5,768 nucleotides of DNA from Candidatus Auribacterota bacterium. Lineage in GTDB: Bacteria; Auribacterota; Tritonobacteria; UBA1439. Below the pieces are notes generated by a model. The model was not told the origin of the DNA, did not search any database, and worked only from the letters and a program-made list of their open reading frames with translations. The stretch is taken from NCBI GenBank assembly GCA_026391995.1, contig JAPLCY010000031.1, positions 1-5,768 of the forward strand, written 5' to 3'. The position numbers and the translations under genes were made by a program. Each line of letters starts with the position of its first letter. The first letter of the stretch is position 1. Positions 1 to 5,660 of this stretch are shown here, piece after piece.

Positions 1-2
1 AC

Positions 3-1178
3 GTCTGGTTCGACTCCGGCATAAGCCACCAGGCGGTCCTGGCCGCGCGTGACGATCTCGGCTGCCCCTGCGCGATGTACCTCGAGGGAAGCGATCAGCA
101 CCGGGGATGGTTCCAGACCTCGCTGCTGACCTCGGTCGCCCTGAGGGGGAGCGCGCCCTTCGCCACGGTGCTGACGCACGGCTTCATCACCGACGGCGAG
201 GGGAAGAAGATGTCGAAATCGGCGGGGAACGTGATCGCCCCGCAAGGCATCATCGAGCGCTACGGCGCCGACATCCTGCGGCTCTGGGTGGCGTCGGTCG
301 ACTACAGCGTCGACGTGCGCATCTCGCAGGAGATACTCGATCACCTCATCGACGCCTATCGCCGCATACGCAACACCTTCCGCTTCCTCCTGGGGAACCT
401 GTGCGATTTTGACCCCTCCCGCGACGCCGTGCCTCTCGCCGCGATGGGTGAACTGGACCGGTGGATAGTGAGCAGGACACAGCGGCTGCTCGCCTCGGTG
501 ACGGCCGCCTTCGATCGCTACGACTTCTGCGATGTCTACCACCGGATCTACAGCTTTTGCGCGGTCGACCTGAGCAGCCTCTACCTCGATATGGTGAAAG
601 ACCGGCTCTACACCAGGGCCGCCGCGTCCCGCGAGCGGCGCTCCGCCCAGACGGCCATGGCGCGGGTCCTGGATATTCTTGTCAGGGTTTCCGCGCCGAT
701 CCTTGCGTTCACCGCCGAAGAGGTGTGGAGCATGGTGCCGTACGGGGGAGGGGAAAAGGGCAGCATACACCTGGAGCCGTGGCCGGCCGCCGAGCAACAC
801 CCCCTCTCCGACGCGCTCGAGGCCGAGTTCGAACGCATGCTCGAAATACGGAAGGCGGTCGCCAAGGCCCTCGAGGAGGCGCGGCAGTCGGGAATGATCG
901 GAAACGCCCTCGAGGCGGAGGTGACGATCGCGTGCGGCAGCCGGGAGGAGCACGAGCTCCTCGCGAAATACGAGCACCTGCTGCCTGAGTTTTTTATCGT
1001 ATCACAGGTTGTCCTGAGAGTGCCGTCCTCGCCGGGTGCGCTTGCCGTCAGCGTGGCGAACGCCAGGGGGGTCAAGTGCCCACGGTGCTGGAAGTACGCG
1101 ACGAGCGTCGGCGAACACAAGGAGCACCCCACCATCTGCGGCCGCTGCGTCGATGCGGTCGTGGCATCCGGTTCATGA
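3..1178 (+). CDS. ileS: Isoleucyl-tRNA synthetase, C-terminal part (5' end outside window)
   Basis: Class I aminoacyl-tRNA synthetase that charges tRNA-Ile with isoleucine in the cytoplasm. The frame is open from base 3 with no start, so the gene enters from the left; 391 residues are present, against roughly 900-950 for the family. The visible part begins with VWFDSGISH and then YLEGSDQHRGWFQ, conserved catalytic-core segments of IleS. The KMSKS loop, which stabilises the transition state for adenylate formation, is at bases 207-221. The anticodon-binding helical domain follows (about bases 420-900). The C-terminal zinc finger has cysteine codons at 1077, 1086, 1137 and 1146 (CPRCW ... CGRC), which marks the bacterial IleS1 type. 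The 5' part with the HIGH motif and editing domain is not visible. The stop is 12 bases before the next gene, so co-transcription is likely. Confidence 0.97.
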   Translation, partial: VWFDSGISHQAVLAARDDLGCPCAMYLEGSDQHRGWFQTSLLTSVALRGSAPFATVLTHGFITDGEGKKMSKSAGNVIAPQGIIERYGADILRLWVASVDYSVDVRISQEILDHLIDAYRRIRNTFRFLLGNLCDFDPSRDAVPLAAMGELDRWIVSRTQRLLASVTAAFDRYDFCDVYHRIYSFCAVDLSSLYLDMVKDRLYTRAAASRERRSAQTAMARVLDILVRVSAPILAFTAEEVWSMVPYGGGEKGSIHLEPWPAAEQHPLSDALEAEFERMLEIRKAVAKALEEARQSGMIGNALEAEVTIACGSREEHELLAKYEHLLPEFFIVSQVVLRVPSSPGALAVSVANARGVKCPRCWKYATSVGEHKEHPTICGRCVDAVVASGS

Positions 1179-1179
1179 G

Positions 1180-1185
1180 AGGAGG
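1180..1185 (+). promoter_or_regulatory. Shine-Dalgarno site of the TraR/DksA-like gene
   Basis: A perfect AGGAGG sits five bases before the ATG at 1191, directly after the ileS stop codon. It fixes the start of the downstream gene and is the strongest ribosome binding site in the window. Confidence 0.8.
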
Positions 1186-1190
1186 ATTTC

Positions 1191-1682
1191 ATGGCGAAGT
1201 CGAAGAAGCAGGCAAAAGGGGCGCGCGGCAAGGCAAAGGCGGTGCCGGCGCGCCCGAAGAAGAAGACAAAAGGCGAGGCGCCGCGGCCGCGGCGCACACC
1301 GCTCTCCGCGTCCGTGATCAGGGAAATGAGAGATCTCCTCCTGACGCAGAAGGAGCGGGTCACCGGCGATTTCATGAACCTCCGCCAGAGCCACCTCCAC
1401 AACTCGCAGCGCGACGCAACCGGCGATCTCTCCGGCTACACCCTCCACATGGCCGATCTCGCCACCGACACCTTTGACCGGGAGTTCGCCCTGAACGTGG
1501 TGTCCAGCGAGGGGGATATCATCTATTTGATCGATCAGGCGCTGCGAAGGATCGAGGATAGGACGTACGGCCTCTGCGAGACGTGCGGCGCCACGATCAA
1601 GCTCGTGCGGCTCAAGGCGGTGCCCTGGGCGCAGCTTTGCATCAAGTGCAAGAAGATAGAGGAAACCGGGGGGGGCGCATAG
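1191..1682 (+). CDS. TraR/DksA family zinc-finger protein with lysine-rich N-terminal tail
   Basis: A 163-residue protein of the TraR/DksA family, whose characterised members insert a coiled coil into the RNA polymerase secondary channel and modulate initiation, often together with ppGpp. Seen here: a C4 zinc finger C129-x2-C132-x17-C150-x2-C153, preceded by a helical segment (about 38-75 and 94-125) with an acidic stretch around residues 87-98 (MADLATDTFDRE) where the coiled-coil tip is expected. Residues 1-36 carry about ten Lys and five Arg with Ala, Gly and Pro, a disordered basic tail not present in E. coli DksA, perhaps binding nucleic acid. The ATG at 1191 is supported by a perfect Shine-Dalgarno. 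Its stop abuts the lspA start with no gap. Family assignment is firm; true DksA function is inferred, and I do not assign the symbol because several paralogous types exist. Confidence 0.88.
   Translation: MAKSKKQAKGARGKAKAVPARPKKKTKGEAPRPRRTPLSASVIREMRDLLLTQKERVTGDFMNLRQSHLHNSQRDATGDLSGYTLHMADLATDTFDREFALNVVSSEGDIIYLIDQALRRIEDRTYGLCETCGATIKLVRLKAVPWAQLCIKCKKIEETGGGA
1668..1675 (+). promoter_or_regulatory. G8 tract, possible ribosome binding site for lspA
   Basis: Eight consecutive G lie at the end of the zinc-finger gene, seven bases before the lspA ATG. No standard GGAGG is at a usable distance (GAGGAAA lies about 17 bases further up). The run could pair with the CCUCC of 16S rRNA using a G-U wobble; otherwise lspA depends on translational coupling across the abutting TAG-ATG. 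Inference only. Confidence 0.35.
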
Positions 1683-2159
1683 ATGGTGATCCTCTGGAGC
1701 GCCGCGCTGGTGCTGGCGGCCGATCAGCTCACCAAGTACTGGATCAGGGGGGGCTTCACGAGCGACCGGGTGCTGGTGGTCATCGACGGGGTGTGGAACA
1801 TCACCTACGTTAGTAACCGCGGCGGCGCCTTCGGCATCCTTTCACAACATCAATACCTCTTCGTTGTCCTCTCCCTTATCACCATCGCCGCGATCGTCTA
1901 CGTCTATCACTCGTACGCGCCGCGGATGCCGGTATGCAGGTTGGCCGTGGGGCTCATTCTTGGCGGGGCGGTGGGCAATCTCCTCGACCGGCTCCTCTTC
2001 GATCCATGGGGCGGTGTCACCGATTGGCTTGACTTCCACTGGGGGGCGTACCACTGGCCTGCGTTCAACATCGCGGACAGCGCCATCACGATCGGCGTCT
2101 TCGCGCTGCTCTACCTGCTGCTCATGAAGATGCCGGTGGAGGGGCCGGGGGGGGCATAA
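1683..2159 (+). CDS. lspA: Lipoprotein signal peptidase (signal peptidase II)
   Basis: Inner-membrane aspartyl protease that removes the signal peptide from prolipoproteins after Lgt has added diacylglycerol to the lipobox cysteine. The protein has 158 residues, normal for the family, with four hydrophobic segments at about 1-16, 57-76, 84-101 and 131-148. Family motifs are in order: DQLTKYW at 14-20, SNRGGAFG at 44-51, GGAVGNLLDR at 94-103, and the catalytic region VTDWLDFHW ... FNIADSAI. The two catalytic aspartates correspond to D114 and D132, spaced as in E. coli LspA. The start is the ATG directly abutting the upstream stop; the N-terminus is short, with TM1 starting at residue 1. It is followed after five bases by lgt, the enzyme for the preceding step, so the pair forms a lipoprotein-maturation unit. 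The C-terminal tail (PVEGPGGA) is encoded partly by a G8 run. Confidence 0.97.
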   Translation: MVILWSAALVLAADQLTKYWIRGGFTSDRVLVVIDGVWNITYVSNRGGAFGILSQHQYLFVVLSLITIAAIVYVYHSYAPRMPVCRLAVGLILGGAVGNLLDRLLFDPWGGVTDWLDFHWGAYHWPAFNIADSAITIGVFALLYLLLMKMPVEGPGGA

Positions 2160-2164
2160 CGGCA

Positions 2165-3013
2165 ATGCATCAGATACTCTTTAGCCTGGGGCCCGTCACC
2201 ATCTACTCCTATGGCCTCTGTGTCGCGCTGGGATTCCTGCTGGGGATGATGAACGCCGCCCGTCGCGCCAGGCGCTACGGGTGGAGCGCGGAGACCATTT
2301 ACGATACCTGCCTCTGTGCGATCATCGCCGCCATTGTCGGGGCCCGCATCCTGTACATCCTTGACAACCCCGGGGAGTTCGCCGGTTCCCCTCTCGATTA
2401 TTTCATGGTGTGGAAAGGCGGCCTCGTGTACTACGGCGGCGTGATCGGAGCGGTCATTGCCGGTGCGCTCTACCTGAAGCTGAAGGGGAGGGGTGTGCTG
2501 GAGGGATTCGATATCATCATCCCGTCGGTTGCGCTTGGCCACGCGATTGGCAGGGTCGGCTGCTTTCTCAATGGATGCTGTTTCGGAAGGATTTCCTCGC
2601 TCCCGTGGGCGGTGCGTTTTCCGCCGGAGAGCCCCGCCTACCTGTATCAGCTCTGCGAAACCGGTCAGATACAGCCCGGGAGCGCGTGGAGCCTTCCGGT
2701 CCATCCCACCCAGCTCTATGAAGCCCTGCTCGAATTCATGATCTGCGGGTTCCTCGCGTCGCTCTTCTGGCGGAAGCGGTTTCACGGGCAGATATTTTTT
2801 CTCTACTTTGTCATCTACGGCACATGCCGTTTTGCCGTGGAGACCATGCGGGCTGATTACCCCGTACTCATTGGGGTGTGCGGGTTCGGGATAAATCTCC
2901 CGCAGGTGATGAGCGTGCTGATGATGATCGCCGCGTCCGTCGTGCTCCTCTGGATGAGGCGGCGGGCTGGAGGGAGAGGGCGCGATGCAGGCGGGTTTAA
3001 CCGCGCGGCATAG
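2165..3013 (+). CDS. lgt: Prolipoprotein diacylglyceryl transferase
   Basis: Integral inner-membrane enzyme that transfers diacylglycerol from phosphatidylglycerol to the lipobox cysteine of prolipoproteins, the first step of lipoprotein maturation. The protein has 282 residues, a normal length, with multiple membrane segments (for example about 12-29, 48-66, 86-104, 187-202, 208-222 and 246-264). Motifs: YSYG near the N-terminus, GGLVYYGGVIG at 85-95, the Lgt signature GRVGCFLNGCCFG at 129-141 containing R130 (equivalent to essential R143 of E. coli), HPTQLYEA at 180-187, and CRFAVETMR at 221-229 containing R222 (equivalent to R239). The position of E. coli H103 is Y90 here, and the signature carries C138-C139; I recall both variants from other phyla. 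The ATG at 2165 comes five bases after the lspA stop. The last 29 bases, encoding an Arg/Gly-rich tail, overlap the next gene. Confidence 0.97.
   Translation: MHQILFSLGPVTIYSYGLCVALGFLLGMMNAARRARRYGWSAETIYDTCLCAIIAAIVGARILYILDNPGEFAGSPLDYFMVWKGGLVYYGGVIGAVIAGALYLKLKGRGVLEGFDIIIPSVALGHAIGRVGCFLNGCCFGRISSLPWAVRFPPESPAYLYQLCETGQIQPGSAWSLPVHPTQLYEALLEFMICGFLASLFWRKRFHGQIFFLYFVIYGTCRFAVETMRADYPVLIGVCGFGINLPQVMSVLMMIAASVVLLWMRRRAGGRGRDAGGFNRAA
2969..2979 (+). promoter_or_regulatory. Shine-Dalgarno region of the rluD-like gene inside lgt
   Basis: A purine-rich GGAGGGAGAGG lies five bases before the ATG at 2985, inside the 3' end of lgt. It supports the overlapping start of the pseudouridine synthase gene rather than an initiation point after the lgt stop. 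Confidence 0.6.
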
Positions 3014-3749
3014 TTCATTCCCTGTGGAGGTTGAGCACGCGGGGCTGAGGCTCGACCGTTTTCTGGTCGAGCGGATGGCGGACCTCTCCCGCGCGGGAAT
3101 CCAGCGGCTGATCGAGGGCGCCTCGGTCCTGGTGAACGGCGCGGTGGTGAAGGCGCACCATCGCGTGCGGCCGGGGGACACGGTTGAGGTGACGGTGCCC
3201 GAACCCACGCCGCCGGCGGTGCTCCCGGAACGGATTCCCCTCGACGTCCTCTATGAGGATGACGACCTCCTGGTCGTCAACAAACCCGCGGGTATGATCG
3301 TGCATCCCGCGGGGCGGATCGTGAGTGGCACGCTCGTGAACGCGCTGCTGGCCCACTGCACGGCGCTCTCCGGCATCGGAGGGGTGATGAAGCCGGGGAT
3401 CGTGCACCGGCTGGACAAGGGGACGAGCGGCTGTATCCTCTACGAGGTCATCGAGCGGCTGGGGGAGATGACATTGGTGAGGCTGCGGCCGCACACGGGG
3501 AGGACGCACCAGATCAGGGTGCATATGGCGCACCTCGGCCATCCGGTTCTGGGTGATGCCGTCTATGGAAGGCGGAAGTCGCGCATGGTGGAGGGGCACG
3601 AGGCCGTACGCCCGATGCTGCACGCGTGGCGGTTGGGCTTCACCCATCCCCGTACCGGGGAAGGGGTCGCCGTCGAGGCGCCGCTACCCGAGGATGTGCG
3701 GCGGGTGCTCGAGATTCTCCGCCCGGCCGGGAAGGGCAAAAACAGATGA
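2985..3749 (+). CDS. rluD: RluD-type 23S rRNA pseudouridine synthase with an internal in-frame deletion
   Basis: Family role: converts specific uridines of large-subunit rRNA to pseudouridine. An S4 RNA-binding domain spans about residues 20-70 (LRLDRFLVERMADLSRAGIQ, then SVLVNG). The catalytic domain begins with YEDDDLLVVNKPAGMIVHP at 90-108. The catalytic aspartate is D144 in GIVHRLDKGTSG; GRTHQIRVHMAHLGHPVLGD is at 172-191. In RluD relatives about 60-65 residues separate the TSG segment from the strand read here as YEVIERLGEMTLVRL; here TSGCIL (147-152) runs straight into it at Y153. The missing part should hold the K/R-x-Y-x-A motif whose tyrosine lies in the active site. At 254 residues the protein is short for the usual 300-325, and the frame stays intact. 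It may be inactive, a recent deletion, or an assembly error. It overlaps lgt by 29 bases and manA by four. The exact paralogue (RluD versus RluC or other) is not certain. Confidence 0.87.
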   Translation: MQAGLTARHSSFPVEVEHAGLRLDRFLVERMADLSRAGIQRLIEGASVLVNGAVVKAHHRVRPGDTVEVTVPEPTPPAVLPERIPLDVLYEDDDLLVVNKPAGMIVHPAGRIVSGTLVNALLAHCTALSGIGGVMKPGIVHRLDKGTSGCILYEVIERLGEMTLVRLRPHTGRTHQIRVHMAHLGHPVLGDAVYGRRKSRMVEGHEAVRPMLHAWRLGFTHPRTGEGVAVEAPLPEDVRRVLEILRPAGKGKNR

Positions 3750-4723
3750 AGCTCTATCCGCTGCGATTTGAGCCGATCTATAAAGAAAAGGTCTGGGGCG
3801 GGGACAAGCTGAATACCCTTTACGACAGACGGATCCCGCCAGGCCGCCGGATGGGGGAGTCGTGGGAAATTGCCGACCATGGCGATGACATCAGCCGCGT
3901 GGCGCACGGCCCGCTCAAGGGCAGATCTTTGCGGGAACTCATGGAGCAGTATCCACGGGAGCTCCTGGGGGGGGCGCCCGCGGGGCCTTTGGGCCGCTTC
4001 CCTCTGCTCGTGAAGTTCATCGACGCGGCGGAAAATCTTTCTGTGCAGGTGCACCCCGATGACGCCTATGCCGCGGTCCATGAGGGGGGGGCGGCGGGCA
4101 AAACGGAGCTTTGGTATGTCGCCGGCGCCGACCCGGGCGCCGGGCTCATCTGCGGTTGCCGCGGGGAGATGGAGAAAGAGGCGTTCACGCGGGCGATCGA
4201 CGGGGGGAATGTCCTCGAATTCCTGCGGCACGTACCGGTGAAGGAGGGCGATGCAGTTTTTGTGCCCGCCGGGTGTGTGCACAGCATAGGCGCCGGGACG
4301 CTCATCCTGGAGATAGGCACCAGCTCCGACATCACCTACCGTGTGTATGACTGGGGGCGCACGGGGAGGGAGCTTCACAGGGGGAAGGCACTGGAGGTGA
4401 GCATATTGGAGGATGGGGCGCGCTACGTGGTGGCCAAGAGATGGGATGCTCATGGCGGATTCAAAACGGCGCTTCTCGCCGAGTGCCCCTCATTCAGGTC
4501 AACCGAGGTGCGGATCGCGACCGGGTGGGGCCCGGTGGGGAGGCGTGAACGGTTCGACATCGTTTCGGTGACGGCGGGGGAGGGGCTTCTCGAGTGCGGC
4601 GGGGGGGTCGAACCCCTCGAGCTCTTTCCCGGAGACACCATACTCATCCCCGCCTCGCTCGGGGGATACACCCTCAAAGCGGTGCGCGGTGATTGCACGA
4701 TCGTCCATACGGAGGTTCCGTGA
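3746..4723 (+). CDS. manA: Mannose-6-phosphate isomerase, class I (cupin type)
   Basis: Cytoplasmic zinc enzyme that interconverts fructose-6-phosphate and mannose-6-phosphate, feeding GDP-mannose and related polysaccharide or glycan precursors. The product has 325 residues, like the short B. subtilis-type ManA (about 315) rather than the longer E. coli form. Seen motifs: FEPIYKEKVWGG at 8-19, GESWEIADH at 37-45, LLVKFIDAAENLSVQVHPDD at 87-106, GKTELWYV at 118-125, and VPAGCVHSIGAGTLILEIG at 173-191, then YRVYDWGR at 198-205. Expected metal ligands are Q101, H103, E121 and H179, all present. The frame is open upstream to 3626, but homology begins at the ATG at 3746, which overlaps the preceding TGA as ATGA, and a GGGAAGGG lies nine bases upstream. 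Two G8 runs are inside the gene. It ends one base before yicC, so it is part of the operon despite its unrelated function. Confidence 0.95.
   Translation: MKLYPLRFEPIYKEKVWGGDKLNTLYDRRIPPGRRMGESWEIADHGDDISRVAHGPLKGRSLRELMEQYPRELLGGAPAGPLGRFPLLVKFIDAAENLSVQVHPDDAYAAVHEGGAAGKTELWYVAGADPGAGLICGCRGEMEKEAFTRAIDGGNVLEFLRHVPVKEGDAVFVPAGCVHSIGAGTLILEIGTSSDITYRVYDWGRTGRELHRGKALEVSILEDGARYVVAKRWDAHGGFKTALLAECPSFRSTEVRIATGWGPVGRRERFDIVSVTAGEGLLECGGGVEPLELFPGDTILIPASLGGYTLKAVRGDCTIVHTEVP
4711..4716 (+). promoter_or_regulatory. Shine-Dalgarno site of yicC
   Basis: GGAGGT inside the last codons of manA lies eight bases before the ATG at 4725. It decides the start of yicC in favour of 4725 over an in-frame ATG at 4689, which would add twelve residues lacking family similarity. 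A small CGGA/TCCG inverted repeat (4710-4720) brackets the site. Confidence 0.7.
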
Positions 4724-4724
4724 C

Positions 4725-5600
4725 ATGAAGAGCATGACAGGGTTCGGCGAGGGGGATGCGCGCGGCGCCGCGGGGCGCTGCACCGTGCAGCTCCAGAGCG
4801 TCAACAGCAAGTACGTCAAGATCCAGGTGAATCTGGAGCGCGAGATCGCTTTCCTGGAGCCGAAGGTGCGCGACTATCTCCAGCGGCATGTCGGGCGCGG
4901 GCAGGTGACGGCATACCTCCTCTTCTCTCACCCGGGCGGGGCCCTCGATCGGGTATCGGTCAACCGGAGGGCCTGCCGCGAGATCGCCTCGCAACTCAGG
5001 CATGTCAGGTCATGGCTGCGCCTGGAGGGGCGGATCGATCTCGCGACGCTGGTGAACACCGGCGCCGTCATGTCCTCGCAGAAGGTGAGTCTCGCCCGCA
5101 AGCCCGTCTGGGGGCTGGCCCGCAAGGCGCTCGCCCTCTCCTGCGCGAGTCTTGGAAAGAGCCAGTCCCGCGAGGGGCGCACGCTCACCCGCGATTTCTT
5201 CAAGCGGTGGAGGAGGGTGGACGCCCTGGTGGGCAGGATCGACGCCCTGCGCCCGCAGGCGGTGCGGCGTTACGGGGAAAGACTTCGCACCAAGGTCCGG
5301 ACGCTCCTGCAGGGGGCGAAGTACGACGAAAGACGGATGCTGGCAGAGGTGGCTATCTATGCCGACAGGATCGACATCACCGAGGAGATTGTGCGGCTCA
5401 AAAGCCACCTGAAGCAGTTCAGGCGCCTGCTCTCGCCAGTGGGCGAAATCGGCAAGAGGCTCGATTTCCTGACGCAGGAGATCATGCGCGAGGTGAACAC
5501 GACCGCGAACAAGGCCAATGACGCCGTCATTTCGCGCCTGGCCATCGAGATCAAGGCCGAGATGGAAAAAATCAGGGAGCAATTGCAGAATATCCAGTGA
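4725..5600 (+). CDS. yicC: YicC family endoribonuclease (YloC/YicC)
   Basis: YicC proteins are conserved bacterial endoribonucleases; the E. coli member has been linked to decay of small RNA together with exoribonuclease activity. The product has 291 residues, the usual length. The N-terminal YicC-like domain starts with the hallmark MKSMTGFGEG and continues with QSVNSKYVKIQ at 24-34 and LEPKVRDYLQRHVGRGQV at 44-61. The C-terminal domain (DUF1732 type) covers about 205-291, with RMLAEVAIYADRIDITEEI at 204-222, KRLDFLTQEIMREVNTTANK at 244-263, and the family-typical ending KANDAVISRLAIEIKAEMEK then IREQLQNI. The start at 4725 is one base after the manA stop and has a good ribosome binding site. 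yicC next to gmk is a widely conserved pairing in bacteria; the small remA/ylzA gene often between them in Firmicutes is absent here. Confidence 0.96.
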   Translation: MKSMTGFGEGDARGAAGRCTVQLQSVNSKYVKIQVNLEREIAFLEPKVRDYLQRHVGRGQVTAYLLFSHPGGALDRVSVNRRACREIASQLRHVRSWLRLEGRIDLATLVNTGAVMSSQKVSLARKPVWGLARKALALSCASLGKSQSREGRTLTRDFFKRWRRVDALVGRIDALRPQAVRRYGERLRTKVRTLLQGAKYDERRMLAEVAIYADRIDITEEIVRLKSHLKQFRRLLSPVGEIGKRLDFLTQEIMREVNTTANKANDAVISRLAIEIKAEMEKIREQLQNIQ

Positions 5601-5660
5601 TCGACTTTTACACCCGGAACCGGTTGATTCTGCTACCATAGGGGAGATGGGGAATACGTC
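5601..5660 (+). other. 60-base non-coding gap between yicC and gmk
   Basis: This is the longest non-coding stretch of the window and is visibly more A+T-rich than its surroundings. It holds TTTACA (5607-5612), an eight-base palindrome AACCGGTT (5618-5625) and TACCAT (5634-5639). The two hexamers resemble -35 and -10 elements but are 21 bases apart, too far for a good sigma-70-type promoter. There is no stem long enough with a T run to be a terminator. Purine-rich AGGGGAGATGGGG (5640-5652) just before the gmk start can serve as ribosome binding site. A weak internal promoter for gmk is possible but unproven. Confidence 0.4.

Noticed and set aside
608..1402. Minus-strand open frame of 264 codons antisense to ileS and the zinc-finger gene
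   Set aside because: Spans two well-supported genes and has low-complexity Arg/Ser-rich translation without family features.
2111..3208. Long minus-strand open frame of 365 codons antisense to lgt and rluD-like
   Set aside because: It overlaps three conserved plus-strand genes, its translation is Arg/Pro/His-rich with no recognisable motif, and such antisense frames are expected in G+C-rich coding DNA.
3626..3745. Upstream extension of the manA frame inside the rluD-like gene
   Set aside because: The extra 40 residues have no isomerase similarity and overlap conserved pseudouridine synthase sequence; the ATG at 3746 matches the family N-terminus.
3563..4453. Minus-strand open frame of 296 codons antisense to manA
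   Set aside because: Shadow of manA codon structure; compositionally biased translation and no ribosome binding site that I could see as convincing.
5618..5625. Palindrome AACCGGTT as a terminator after yicC
   Set aside because: Eight bases with no loop cannot form a stable hairpin and no T run follows, so it is not an intrinsic terminator.
5607..5639. Possible promoter TTTACA ... TACCAT before gmk
   Set aside because: The 21-base spacer is too long and TACCAT matches the -10 consensus in only four of six positions, so I do not call it as a promoter.
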